Positions 1-8,900 of a stretch of DNA of 64,000 nt are shown here, in pieces. The notes beneath the pieces are model-generated. The model was not told the origin of the DNA. It saw only the letters and a program-made list of their open reading frames with translations, and did no database searches. The position numbers and the translations under genes were made by a program. Origin of the DNA: Amycolatopsis vancoresmycina. Its GTDB lineage: Bacteria > Actinomycetota > Actinomycetes > Mycobacteriales > Pseudonocardiaceae. The stretch's first letter is position 1, and each line of letters begins with the position of its first letter. Location: contig NZ_JNYY01000007.1 of assembly GCF_000716785.1 (NCBI RefSeq), forward strand, positions 62,001-126,000, written 5' to 3'.

Positions 1-1
1 C

Positions 2-397
2 CAGTACGTCGAGACGAAGTACGCGGCCCAGCTGCTGGCCGACCGCGCGGGCGGCGTCGGCTACCTGCTGAAGGACCGCGTCGCCGAGGTGTCGGACTTC
101 CTCGACGCGCTCCGCCGGGTCTCGGACGGCGAAACCGTGCTCGACCCCGAAGTCGTCAGCCAGCTCTTCTCGGCGACGCGGCGGACCGACGCCCTCGGCG
201 GCCTCACCCCGCGCGAACGCGAGGTGCTGGGCCTGATGGCGGAGGGCCGGTCGAACTCCGCGATCGCCGCGAAGCTGTTCCTGTCGGCCGGATCCGTGGA
301 GAAGTACGTGACGTCGATCTTCGGCAAGCTGGGCCTGCCACCGTCCGAAGGGGACAATCGCCGGGTGCTCGCGGTGCTGCGCTACCTCGAAACCTGA
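2..397 (+). CDS. Response regulator, NarL/LuxR family (5' end outside window)
   Basis: This is the C-terminal part of a two-component response regulator; the reading frame is open from base 2, so the start lies upstream. The first visible residues, including a GGVGYLLKD stretch, fit the end of a receiver domain (the beta5 Lys region). They are followed by a LuxR-type helix-turn-helix with the usual LTPREREVL start and a recognition helix around SVEKYVTSIFGKL. Proteins of this family bind DNA as dimers after phosphorylation by a histidine kinase, which should lie upstream but cannot be seen here. The stop is TGA at 395-397. The family call is firm; the target genes are unknown. Confidence 0.93.
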   Translation, partial: QYVETKYAAQLLADRAGGVGYLLKDRVAEVSDFLDALRRVSDGETVLDPEVVSQLFSATRRTDALGGLTPREREVLGLMAEGRSNSAIAAKLFLSAGSVEKYVTSIFGKLGLPPSEGDNRRVLAVLRYLET

Positions 398-400
398 GCC

Positions 401-406
401 TAGGCT
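401..406 (+). promoter_or_regulatory. Leaderless -10 hexamer TAGGCT for the yjbQ gene
   Basis: TAGGCT ends 7 nt before the ATG at 414, the spacing expected when transcription starts at the start codon. No ribosome binding site lies between. Confidence 0.5.
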
Positions 407-413
407 GGGACGC

Positions 414-824
414 ATGTACTCCACCGAGATCGAGGTCCGCACCGGCACCGGCGCCGTCGTCCACGACCTCACCCACGAGGCCGAAGCCTTCCTCCGCGAC
501 GCCGACGCGACCGACGGGCTGCTGCACGTCTGGGTCCCGCACGCCACCGCCGGGCTGGCCATCCTGGAGACCGGCGCCGGCAGCGACGAAGACCTGCTGG
601 CCGCGCTCGACGAGCTCCTCCCCCGCGACGGCCGCTGGCGGCACCGGCACGGGAGCCCGGGTCACGGCCGCGACCACGTGCTCCCGGCGCTGGTGCCGCC
701 CTACGCGACGATCCCGGTGCTCGGCGGCGTGCTGGCGCTGGGCACCTGGCAGTCGGTCTGCCTAGTGGACACCAACCTCGACAACCCCGTCCGCAAGGTG
801 CGCTTCAGCCTCCTGGCGGGCTGA
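414..824 (+). CDS. YjbQ/UPF0047 family protein
   Basis: A 136-residue protein covering the whole YjbQ (UPF0047) fold. Diagnostic motifs are HATAGLAI near residue 43 and a histidine/glycine-rich HGSPGHGRDHV segment near residue 80, which form the putative active site. The family is often called secondary thiamine-phosphate synthase from an E. coli suppressor phenotype, but its physiological reaction is not settled. The ATG at 414 is chosen because it gives full family length and has a leaderless -10 box just upstream. The 3' end overlaps the convergent membrane protein gene by 63 bp. The family call is secure, the function is not. Confidence 0.93.
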   Translation: MYSTEIEVRTGTGAVVHDLTHEAEAFLRDADATDGLLHVWVPHATAGLAILETGAGSDEDLLAALDELLPRDGRWRHRHGSPGHGRDHVLPALVPPYATIPVLGGVLALGTWQSVCLVDTNLDNPVRKVRFSLLAG

Positions 825-1751
825 CCGGCCCGGCCACAGCGTCACCAGCAGGCCGGCGGCGAGCAGGGCGCCGAGCACCCACAGGGCGGTCGTGACGTCG
901 GGTGCGCCCGGCACGCCCTGCAGCAGGCTGCGCAGCCCCTCCGCCGAGAACCGGAACGGCGTCCACGACCACAGCAGCGCGCGGTAGGCCGGGTTCAGCA
1001 GCTCCGGCACCTGCCCGGCCACCGCGGGCGCGACCAGGTACAGCGGCGCCAGGACGGCCATCGCCCGCAGCCCGAGCAGCCGCAGCAGCCCCGCCTGCAG
1101 CGCCGCGAACGCCGTGGCGGCGAGGAAGACGAAGCCGAGGACGTCCGCGGTCAGCGGCAACGCCGAGTCCCAGAGCGCGAAGAACCCGGCCACCACCGCC
1201 GTGATCAGCACGCCGGCGCCGACGACCTGCAGGAACCGTGCACCGGCCCCGATCATGCGGCCGGTCCGCCGAGCGAGCTGGGTCAGTGCCAAGCCCGCGA
1301 TGAGGGCGCCGATCCAGGCCAGCGCGCTCGCGGCCAGCGGAGCGACCCGGCCCGCGAGGCTCACCGGGTGCAGCACCTCCTGCTTCGGCGGGCCGGCCAG
1401 TGCGGTCGCGGCGCCGGTCAGCGCCTGCTGCGCGACCTGGGTGCCGGCCGGGTTGACCGCCCCCGACGTCACGACCGTGGCCGCCCCCGGGGCGAGTTCC
1501 AGCACGCCGTAGACCTTCTTGTCCTCCAGCAGCCGCCGCGCTTCGGCCGGGGTCGCGACGGTCCAGGCCAGCTGGCCGCCGCCGTGGGCGGCGACGCGCT
1601 GCGCGATCTCCGGCGGCGCGGCCACGGCGACCGGGACGCCGTCCGGCGCGACGGTGGCCTGCGCGCCGAAGGTGAGGAATCCGAGCACCACCGCCACCAG
1701 GGCGCCGGCCACGGCGGCGACCAGGGCGAGTGCCCCGACGGGACGGGTCAT
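762..1751 (-). CDS. ABC-2 permease-like / DUF3533-type membrane protein
   Basis: An integral membrane protein of about 329 residues. A single N-terminal membrane segment (residues about 5-30) is followed by an extracytoplasmic region of roughly 110 residues, then a cluster of about five or six hydrophobic segments. This is the topology of YhgE/DUF3533 and ABC-2-type permeases. The start is placed at ATG 1751 rather than the in-frame ATG at 1763, because the sequence between them contains a GGAGG correctly spaced for 1751. No ATP-binding subunit is adjacent. The upstream region shared with the HAD gene carries a 14-bp perfect palindrome, so regulation by a TetR-like repressor encoded elsewhere is plausible. 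Substrate unknown. Confidence 0.8.
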   Translation of the reverse strand: MTRPVGALALVAAVAGALVAVVLGFLTFGAQATVAPDGVPVAVAAPPEIAQRVAAHGGGQLAWTVATPAEARRLLEDKKVYGVLELAPGAATVVTSGAVNPAGTQVAQQALTGAATALAGPPKQEVLHPVSLAGRVAPLAASALAWIGALIAGLALTQLARRTGRMIGAGARFLQVVGAGVLITAVVAGFFALWDSALPLTADVLGFVFLAATAFAALQAGLLRLLGLRAMAVLAPLYLVAPAVAGQVPELLNPAYRALLWSWTPFRFSAEGLRSLLQGVPGAPDVTTALWVLGALLAAGLLVTLWPGRSARQEAEAHLADGVVEVGVH

Positions 1752-1816
1752 CACTGCCTCCATTTATTCTTCGCATGTTGAATTACGCCCCAAGGTACGA
1801 CCCGGCCTCCCGGAAG

Positions 1817-1830
1817 TCAACACGTGTTGA
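1817..1830. promoter_or_regulatory. Perfect 14-bp palindrome, putative operator
   Basis: TCAACACGTGTTGA is a perfect palindrome in the intergenic space between the divergent ABC-2-like and HAD genes. A related half-site, ATGTTGAAT, recurs at 1776-1784, nearer the membrane protein start. Two related sites in a divergent promoter suggest a dimeric repressor; no regulator gene is next to it. Confidence 0.5.
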
Positions 1831-1843
1831 ATAGTGGCACCGG

Positions 1844-1849
1844 TAGCCT
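1844..1849 (+). promoter_or_regulatory. Leaderless -10 hexamer TAGCCT for the HAD gene
   Basis: TAGCCT lies 7 nt before the GTG at 1857, supporting that start over the GTG at 1824, which sits inside the palindrome. Confidence 0.45.
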
Positions 1850-1856
1850 CGGACCC

Positions 1857-2552
1857 GTGACGAAGAAGCGCCTGGTGCTCTGGGACATCGACCACACGCT
1901 CGTGGACTTCACCGAACTGGGTTCGACCTGGTACGGGACCGCGTTCACCGCCGCGACCGGGGCGACCCTGCGGGTGCGCCCGGTGTTCGGCGGCCGGACC
2001 GAACGCGCCACGACGACCGACCTGCTCACCGCGAACGGCTTCGAAGCCGCGGAAGAGACCATCCAGGCCCTGTTCAAGGCTTTGGTGGCGGAGTCCGAAC
2101 GCCACCAGCACACCTTCACGGAGACGGCCCGCGCGCTACCGGGCGCGGCCGAGGCGCTGACCGCGTTCGCCGCCGACGGTGCCGTCGTCCAGACGCTCGT
2201 CACCGGCAACCTGCCGGAGATCTCGCGGCACAAGCTCGCCGCGTTCGGCCTCGACGAGCACCTCGACCTGGAGATCGGCGGCTACGGCACGCTCTCGGTG
2301 CACCGCCCGGACCTGGTCCCGCACGCGATGGGCCTGGCCGCGGCCAAGCACGGCACCGAGTTCGGCGCCGACGCGGTGGTCGTCATCGGCGACACGCCGA
2401 ACGACGTCCGGGCCGCGGTGGACAACGGCGCGGTGTCCGTCGCCGTGGCCACCGGCCACTACAGCGCCGAGGAACTGCTGGCGGAGGGCGCCCACACCGT
2501 GTTGCCGGACCTGACCGACACCGACGCCGTCCGGCGCGCCGTCCTCGGCTGA
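1857..2552 (+). CDS. HAD-superfamily phosphatase (PGP/Gph-like)
   Basis: A 231-residue haloacid dehalogenase-type phosphohydrolase. Motif I is WDIDHT, with the nucleophile Asp10 and acid/base Asp12. Motif II is the Thr of VTGN, and motif IV is GDTPNDV with the magnesium-binding acids. A helical cap domain lies between motifs I and II, as in phosphoglycolate phosphatase-like enzymes. The GTG at 1857 is preferred: it places motif I at the usual distance from the N-terminus and has a leaderless promoter. The substrate cannot be told from sequence. The gene is transcribed divergently from the ABC-2-like gene and shares its palindromic operator region. Confidence 0.92.
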   Translation: MTKKRLVLWDIDHTLVDFTELGSTWYGTAFTAATGATLRVRPVFGGRTERATTTDLLTANGFEAAEETIQALFKALVAESERHQHTFTETARALPGAAEALTAFAADGAVVQTLVTGNLPEISRHKLAAFGLDEHLDLEIGGYGTLSVHRPDLVPHAMGLAAAKHGTEFGADAVVVIGDTPNDVRAAVDNGAVSVAVATGHYSAEELLAEGAHTVLPDLTDTDAVRRAVLG

Positions 2553-2662
2553 GATCGTCCTTCGGAGGGGGACATCCCTCAGCCGAAAGTACGACACCCC
2601 TAGGGGAAAACTCGTTCCCTTGCCTGATGTCCCGGGCGGCGCGGCCCGCGAGACTCTTCCGC

Positions 2663-4786
2663 ATGACCGAAACAGAGGCGGCGGCCAAGCCCGCCGGAGG
2701 GGGACGGATCCGCGGCACGGTCGCGGTGCTGAGCCGGCGGCTGCCGTTCACCAGCAGCGTCACGCTGGCGATGCTGCTGCTGGCCGTCGCGACCGGGGCG
2801 CTCTGGAACGCCGCCGAAGACCGCGCGGCCTTCCCGTTCGTCGCCTACGGCCTGCCGTCGCTGGAGGCGGGCCGGTGGTGGACGATGCTCACCGGGCCGT
2901 TCTTCGCCGTCATCCCGTGGTACTACCTCCCGATGGTCGGCAGCTTCGTGCTCTTCGCCGGCTTCGCCGAGTGGCAGCTGGGGACGCGCCGCGCGATGGC
3001 CGTGACCATCGGCGGCCAGTTCGCCTCGGTGCTCGTCGCGACGCAGTTCCTGGCGCTGTCCCGCAACTCGGGCTGGCTGTGGGCCGAGCGGGTCGCGGGC
3101 AGCCTCGACGTCGGGTTCTCCGGCGGCGCGCTCGCCGCGGTGGCGGTCGCCAGCGCGACGCTGCGGCCGCCGTGGGCGCTGCGGCTGCGGGCCGGGCTCT
3201 GCGTGTACGCCGGGGTCGCGATCGTCTACGTCGGAACGCTGGCCGACCTCGTGCACTTCTTCGCGCTGCTGCTGGCGCTCCCGCTCGGCAAGCGCCTGGT
3301 GGGCGCGCGGCGGGCGGGTGACCCGGCGGGCCCCGACCTGCGGGAGTGGCGGGTGCTGGCGGTCGCCGGCCTGCTGCTGCTCACCATCGCCGAGATCGTG
3401 ATGTTCCTGGTGCCCGGCGACGGCCCGTTCGGCTCCGCCGAAGGGGTCTCGCTGTCGGCGCCGGAGCTGGGCGTCCTGGTCCTGCTCGTGGTGCCGATGC
3501 TCAACGGGCTGCGCAAGGGCGGCCGCGTCGCCTGGCGCTGGGCCGTCGGCTTGTCGGCCTTCGTGACGCTGCAGGGGCTCGCCGTCGCCACGCTCGTCGG
3601 GCTGGCCGACGTCTTCGGCGGCGACTACGACACCTCCGGGCTGCCGCTGTTCTTCGTGGACAATCTGCTGTGGACGGTCGAGCTGGCCGTCCTGATCGCC
3701 GCGCGGCACGCCTTCCGCGTGCCGTCCCGGCGCCGGCTGCGGCGCCACGCCCAGGGTCCGGGGCCGGCGCTGGCCCGCACGCTGCTGGGGCACCACGGCG
3801 GCAGCACGCTGTCGTGGATGACGACCTGGCCGCGCAACACCTACTTCGTCCGCGAGGACGGCCGGTCCTACCTCGCCTACCGGCGGCACGCCGGGGTCGC
3901 GGTCGCGCTCGGCGACCCGATCGCGCCGGACGGCACCGCGGCGGCCACGGTCACCGAGTTCGCCACGATGTGCGAGAACTCCGGTCTGGTGCCGTGCGTG
4001 TTCTCGGCGACGGAAGCCACCGTCGCGGCGACGCGCGAGCTGGGCTGGCAGCACGTCCAGGTCGCCGAGGACAACGTGCTCGACCTCGACGGCCTCGAGT
4101 TCCGCGGTAAGGCGTGGCAGGACGTCCGCTCGGCGCTGAACAAGGCGGCCAAGCAGGACATCGAGTTCCGGCTGGTCCGCCTGGCCGACCAGCCCGAGCC
4201 GATCCTCGCCCAGGTCCGGGCGCTGTCGGAGGAGTGGATGTCCGGCAAGGCCATGCCGGAGATGGGGTTCACCCTCGGCGGCCTCGACGAGGCGATGGAC
4301 CCGGCCACCCGGGTCGGCCTGGCGGTCGACGCGGAGGGCACGGTCCACGGCGTGACGTCGTGGCTGCCGGTCCACACCGGCGCCGGCACGATCGGCGGCT
4401 GGACGCTGGACGTCATGCGCCGCAGCGCCCACGGCTTCCGCCCGGTGATGGAGTTCCTCATCGCGTCGGCGTGCCTGGCCTTCCGCGAGGAAGGCGCCCG
4501 GTTCGTCTCGCTGTCGGGCGCGCCGCTGGCCCGCAGCACCGGCTTCCCGGCGCGGCCGGTGGACCGGGTGCTGGAGTCGCTGGGCCGCGTGATGGAGCCG
4601 TACTACGGATTCCGTTCCCTGCACGCGTTCAAGGCGAAGTTCCAGCCGCGGCACGTCCCGCTGTACCTGGCTTTCCGCGACGAAGCCGACCTTCCGCGGA
4701 TCGGGCTGGCGCTGAGCCGGGCCTACCTGCCGGACGTCCGGCTGCGGCAGCTGGCGAAGCTGGTCAGTAGCTCTCGGGCACGCTGA
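2663..4786 (+). CDS. Rhomboid-like / phosphatidylglycerol lysyltransferase-domain fusion protein
   Basis: A 707-residue membrane protein with two parts. The N-terminal part (about residues 30-200) has six or so membrane segments arranged like a rhomboid protease, including GRWWTMLTGPFF, a GFSG motif with Ser153, and His198 in a later helix, so the catalytic dyad may be intact. More membrane helices follow (about 220-350). The C-terminal part (about 370-690) is the DUF2156/LPG-synthase C domain of MprF, which transfers an aminoacyl group from tRNA to phosphatidylglycerol and makes the surface more cationic. The usual MprF flippase is longer and different, so the N-terminal part may have another role. 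ATG 2663 is used; an upstream in-frame ATG at 2627 is possible. The 3' end overlaps the convergent gene by 23 bp. Confidence 0.82.
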   Translation: MTETEAAAKPAGGGRIRGTVAVLSRRLPFTSSVTLAMLLLAVATGALWNAAEDRAAFPFVAYGLPSLEAGRWWTMLTGPFFAVIPWYYLPMVGSFVLFAGFAEWQLGTRRAMAVTIGGQFASVLVATQFLALSRNSGWLWAERVAGSLDVGFSGGALAAVAVASATLRPPWALRLRAGLCVYAGVAIVYVGTLADLVHFFALLLALPLGKRLVGARRAGDPAGPDLREWRVLAVAGLLLLTIAEIVMFLVPGDGPFGSAEGVSLSAPELGVLVLLVVPMLNGLRKGGRVAWRWAVGLSAFVTLQGLAVATLVGLADVFGGDYDTSGLPLFFVDNLLWTVELAVLIAARHAFRVPSRRRLRRHAQGPGPALARTLLGHHGGSTLSWMTTWPRNTYFVREDGRSYLAYRRHAGVAVALGDPIAPDGTAAATVTEFATMCENSGLVPCVFSATEATVAATRELGWQHVQVAEDNVLDLDGLEFRGKAWQDVRSALNKAAKQDIEFRLVRLADQPEPILAQVRALSEEWMSGKAMPEMGFTLGGLDEAMDPATRVGLAVDAEGTVHGVTSWLPVHTGAGTIGGWTLDVMRRSAHGFRPVMEFLIASACLAFREEGARFVSLSGAPLARSTGFPARPVDRVLESLGRVMEPYYGFRSLHAFKAKFQPRHVPLYLAFRDEADLPRIGLALSRAYLPDVRLRQLAKLVSSSRAR

Positions 4787-5438
4787 TCCGCTGCGGGAAG
4801 CGGATCTTCCGCCTGCTGACGACGTTCTGGTCCTTCGGGATCAGGCGGCCGTCGGTCAGGCGGAGCCAGTGGCCGTTGCGCGAGTCGGTGAAGGCGAGCA
4901 TCACCCCGGGGGTCAGGTCCGGGCGCCGCCACTCCGCGCGGATCGGCATCCGCCACTTCCCGGGCGGCAGGATGGCGTAGAGGTATTCGTCGTCCTCGAT
5001 GTCCGGCCCGCGGTGCAGGGTGGAGCCGGTCATCGGCAGGTGGTGCACGAGGTCGAACGAGACGACGACGTGGTTGATCGCCTCGGCGTTCGCGTTGGAC
5101 ACGACCATGCAGCCGTGGTCGCCGACGTACTCGACCCACGCCGTGACCTTCGCGGCCTGTTCCTGCCGTTCGCGCAGGTCGCGGTCCCGCCGGTCCGCGC
5201 GCGCGAGCCGGCCGTCGCGGATGGCGATCCACAACGCGACCACGACGGCCGCGATCGTGCCGATGCCGCCGGCCCACTGCCCGGAGGCACCCCACCAGTC
5301 CGGGTTCCGCGGCTTGACGAGCCAAATCCCGGCCTTCGCCAGCAACGGCCCGAAGAGCAGCACGAACCCCCCCACGCCCAGCACCCCGAACGCGACGGCC
5401 CGCACGCGGGCGAGCCGTTTCTCCTCATCCCCGCTCAT
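4764..5438 (-). CDS. Hypothetical two-TM membrane protein
   Basis: A 224-residue protein of unknown function. Residues about 12-40 and 52-72 are hydrophobic and form two membrane helices. They are followed by a short, strongly charged coiled segment rich in Arg and Asp (RLARADRRDRDLRER) and a C-terminal domain predicted to be mostly beta. ATG 5438 is chosen because upstream in-frame sequence is Arg/Ser-rich and lacks membrane or domain character. It lies 76 bp from, and divergent to, the SLATT/NACHT pair, so a shared promoter region or functional link is possible but unproven. I do not recognise the C-terminal domain. Confidence 0.75.
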   Translation of the reverse strand: MSGDEEKRLARVRAVAFGVLGVGGFVLLFGPLLAKAGIWLVKPRNPDWWGASGQWAGGIGTIAAVVVALWIAIRDGRLARADRRDRDLRERQEQAAKVTAWVEYVGDHGCMVVSNANAEAINHVVVSFDLVHHLPMTGSTLHRGPDIEDDEYLYAILPPGKWRMPIRAEWRRPDLTPGVMLAFTDSRNGHWLRLTDGRLIPKDQNVVSRRKIRFPQRISVPESY

Positions 5439-5501
5439 GCACCGCAGCCTGCCGAATCCGGGCGTCCGGCGGAAGCGGCAAAACGCCCGGGCCCCCGGTG
5501 C

Positions 5502-5507
5502 TACATT
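5502..5507 (+). promoter_or_regulatory. Leaderless -10 hexamer TACATT for the SLATT/NACHT operon
   Basis: TACATT ends 7 nt before the GTG at 5515. No clear -35 match lies 17-18 nt upstream. Confidence 0.45.
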
Positions 5508-5514
5508 CGTCGTC

Positions 5515-5985
5515 GTGTCCGATGAGCCCACCGGCGAGCTTGCTTTCCTGCGCTCCGAACTCGACCAGCAGCTGCACCGGTACACGAAGCGCCGCAAGCG
5601 CGACAAACGGAAAGCGTTCGCGCTGCGGTTGTCGACCGTCCTGTTGTCCGCGTCGATCAGCGTCCTGCTCGGCCTGCGGAACCTCGACGGCTACACGAAT
5701 CTGTTCGCGAACATCGCCCTCGGGCTGGGTGCGCTGATCACCGTGCTCGCGGCGGCGGACGCGTTCTTCTCCCACCGTGAGCTGTGGATACTGCGGACGC
5801 AGACCGTCCGCGACCTGGAGAGCATTTCGCGGGAACTGCGCTACTGCACGAGCAAAAACCCGTCGCCGGAAGCGCTGAAGCAGGACGTCGAACGGATCTA
5901 CGGCGAGCTGAACCGGGCCATCGAGCGCGACAGCAAGAACTGGGACCGCCTGCGCGCACCCTCCGGCGCGGATTCGAAGGAATGA
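5515..5985 (+). CDS. SLATT/DUF4231-like two-TM protein of a putative defence operon
   Basis: A 156-residue protein with a charged N-terminal helix (residues 5-40, rich in Lys/Arg), two adjacent membrane helices (about 43-60 and 67-88, the second with ALGLGALITVLAAADAFF) and a long C-terminal helical tail. This order is characteristic of SLATT (SMODS- and SLOG-associating 2TM) and DUF4231 proteins, which are predicted membrane effectors in nucleotide- or NTPase-controlled bacterial conflict systems. Its TGA overlaps the ATG of the NACHT gene (ATGA at 5982-5985), so the two are translationally coupled. The GTG start has a leaderless -10 box. The SLATT assignment rests on topology and tail motifs (FFSHRELWILRTQTVRDLE) and needs a profile search. 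Confidence 0.75.
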   Translation: MSDEPTGELAFLRSELDQQLHRYTKRRKRDKRKAFALRLSTVLLSASISVLLGLRNLDGYTNLFANIALGLGALITVLAAADAFFSHRELWILRTQTVRDLESISRELRYCTSKNPSPEALKQDVERIYGELNRAIERDSKNWDRLRAPSGADSKE

Positions 5986-8900
5986 CCCGGACGGCGGTCG
6001 TCCTCACCGCCCTGCCGGTCGAGTTCACGGCGGTCGCCGAGCGGCTGGCCGGTGCGGTCTGGCAAACGCACGCCCAGGGCAGCCGGTACCTCGTCGGGAC
6101 GTCGGGTGTCTGGCAGGTGGCCGTCGCGGAGATCGGCCGCGGCAACGAAGAGGCGAGCTATTCGACCGAGCGCGCGCTGCAGCACTTCTCCCCCGACGTC
6201 GCGCTCTTCGTCGGCGTGGCGGGCGGCGTCAAGGACGTCTCGCTCGGCGACGTCGTGTTCGCCACCGAGGTCCACGGCTACGAGTACGGCAAGGAGGGCG
6301 CCGACGTCTTCCTGCCCCGCGGCCAGGTCGGTTCCGCCTCCTACGACCTCGTGCAGGCCGCCCGGTACCTGCGCCACCAGCTGACCGGTTTCGCGGTCGT
6401 CGTCGAGCCGATCGCCGCGGGCGGCAAGGTCTTGGCGGACGCCGAGGCCCCCACCGCGGACGTCATCCGGCGCCACTACAGCCAGGTGGTGGCGGTGGAA
6501 CAGGAAGGGCTGGGGTTCGTCAAGGCGGCTTCGGCCCGGTCGGGCGTCTCGATCGGCGTGATCCGCGGGATCAGCGACCTGCTGTCCGGCAAAGCGGAGG
6601 CCGATCGCGCGGGCGGGCAGGAGGTCGCCGCGCGCCACGCCGCCGAGTTCGCGTTCGCCCTGCTCGACGCGGTCGACCAGACGACGTATTCCCTGGAGGA
6701 CGTCGCCGGCGCCCTGTTGTCGGCGTTGCTGCGGCTGCACCGGTGGCCGTCCCGCGACGAGATCCCGGCGCTGGGCCGCGACCGCAAGGAGAAGCGGAAG
6801 GCGGAGCGGCTGCTCGAAGACCTCGAGGAAGTGCTGCTGGAGCACCTCGAGCGAGCGGCCGGCGCCTACGGCATCGACGACACGGGGTTCTTCCGGCAGG
6901 TCGTGTCCGGCCTGGCGCCGGCCGGCCAGGCACACGCGGCCGAAGCGGCGACCCTCCGGCCGCTGCTCGGCGAGGCTAGGTCCCCGGCCGAGGGCTACTT
7001 CCTGTCCGACGTCACGGCGTTCCTGGTCGGGGCGTACCTGGGCGTCCCCGACCTGCGCCGCGACGCGCTGTCCGGCGCGCTCGAGCGGGAGGCGGACCTC
7101 CCGAAGGCCCTGGAAACGGCGCTGAACAGCGTCCCCCGCCGGCAGCGCGCCCGCGACGAGGCGGTCGACGACCAGCTCTCGGCGGCGGCGTACACGACGG
7201 ACTACCTGCGCGCGATCAGCAACCGCCTGGACCACCTGGAGATCCTGGGCATCGACCTGGCCCGTTCGGTGGAGCGGTACGCCCTGACCCCGGCGTTCGT
7301 GGCCCTGTCGGCGGCCAGCGGCCAGTGGGACGACGACCACACGTGGTCGGGCGGCCGCCGCAACGACGTGGTGAACGTCCTGGCGGCGGCGAATCCCCTG
7401 GTGCTGATCGGGGAGGCGGGGTCGGGCAAGACGACGTTGCTGCAGTGGATCGCGGTCTCGGCGGCCCGGGCGCAGCTGCCGCCGCAGCTGGAGGCGTGGA
7501 AGGGCAAGGTTCCGTTGGCGGTGCGCCTCCGCCGGTATGTCGAGCGGCCGCTGCCGGAGGTGGAGGAGCTCACCGACGAGGTGGCGTCGAGCCTGAGCGC
7601 GCGCAAGCCGCCGCGCTGGTGCACGGACTTGCTCGTCGCGGGCCGGGCGATCCTCCTGATCGACGGCCTCGACGAGCTCCCGATCTCCCGCCGCCCGGCG
7701 GTCCAGACCTGGCTGGACGACCTCCTGGCGACGTTCCCGGACAACGTGTTCATCATCAGCGGCCGCCCGGCGGCGCTGAGCCACCCGGGCCTGAAGCTGA
7801 CCCGGTTCGCGGCGGCGCAACTGGACCCGATGGGCCCGGACCAGATTTCAGCCCTGGTGCGGCAGTGGCACGTGTCGACAAGCGGTTCGTTGCCGAAGGA
7901 GCAGCAGGAAAGCCACCGGGCCAAGGGGAAGCTCGTGGCCGAGCACATCCTGAACAGCCCGGCGTTGCTGGATTTGGCCCGCACACCGTTGCTGTGCGCG
8001 GTGTTGTGCGCGCTGGCGTATGCGCGAAAAGGCTTCAGCAGCCTGCCGCGGCGACGGCTTGAGCTGTATGAGACGGCGCTGGTGATGCTGGCGGGCCGCC
8101 GGGATACCGAGCGGAATCTCGCGATTTCCCCGCTGGGGCCGCAGGAACGGCTTGCGTTGCTGGAAGACCTGGCGCAGTGGCTGATCCGGAACGACCATTC
8201 GGAGATCGCGAAGGAGAAGGCGCTCAGCCACGTCGGCCAGACGCTCCGGTTGTTACGCGAGGACGCGATCACGGCGGAAGAAGCGTTGCAGGATCTGGTC
8301 GAGCGGTCGATCCTGCGCGAACCGGCGCCGGGGGTGATCGATTTCGCGCACCGGACGTTCCTGGAGTTTTTGGCTGCGCGGTGGATGAGCAACCAGGGTG
8401 ATTTCGGGGCGCTGCTGTACCGGTCGAGCGACCCGTCGTTTGCCGGGGTGATCGCGTTGGCGGTCGGCATGGCTCGCCCCGCCGAGGCCACCGGTTTGCT
8501 GGCGAACCTGTTGTCCAAGGCGGAAAAGGCGTCCCGGCATCAGGAGCATTTATACAGCCTGGTGATGAGCTGTGTGGACGCTTGCCTGCGGGTGGATTAC
8601 AGCGTGACCCGCAGGCTGGAGTCGTACCTCGAGTCGCTGGTGCCGCCGCTGAACAGCGACGCGATGTTGAAGCTGGTCGCCGGTGGGGACACGAGTGTCG
8701 GCTTGATCGAGCAGTTCCTGACCAGCGCCGCCGATGACGATCGCACCTTGGACCGCTGCGTGGAGGCGCTGGGCCGGATCGCCAGCCCGAAGGCACTGAA
8801 GGTCCTGATCGACTTGCCGGTGGAGCTCCGCCGCTCACTCGCGCAGAGCCTGATCGAAGCCTGGTCGTTCTTTCCGCCGGCGGAGTACGCGGAACAGGTG

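Noticed and set aside
2600..4654. A 684-codon open frame antisense to the rhomboid/lysyltransferase gene
   Set aside because: Composition is dominated by Arg, Gly, Ala and Pro without domains; it is the mirror of a real gene in GC-rich DNA.
5898..7820. A 640-codon frame antisense to the NACHT gene
   Set aside because: Arg/Ala/Gln-rich shadow of the coding strand; no start context and no domain.
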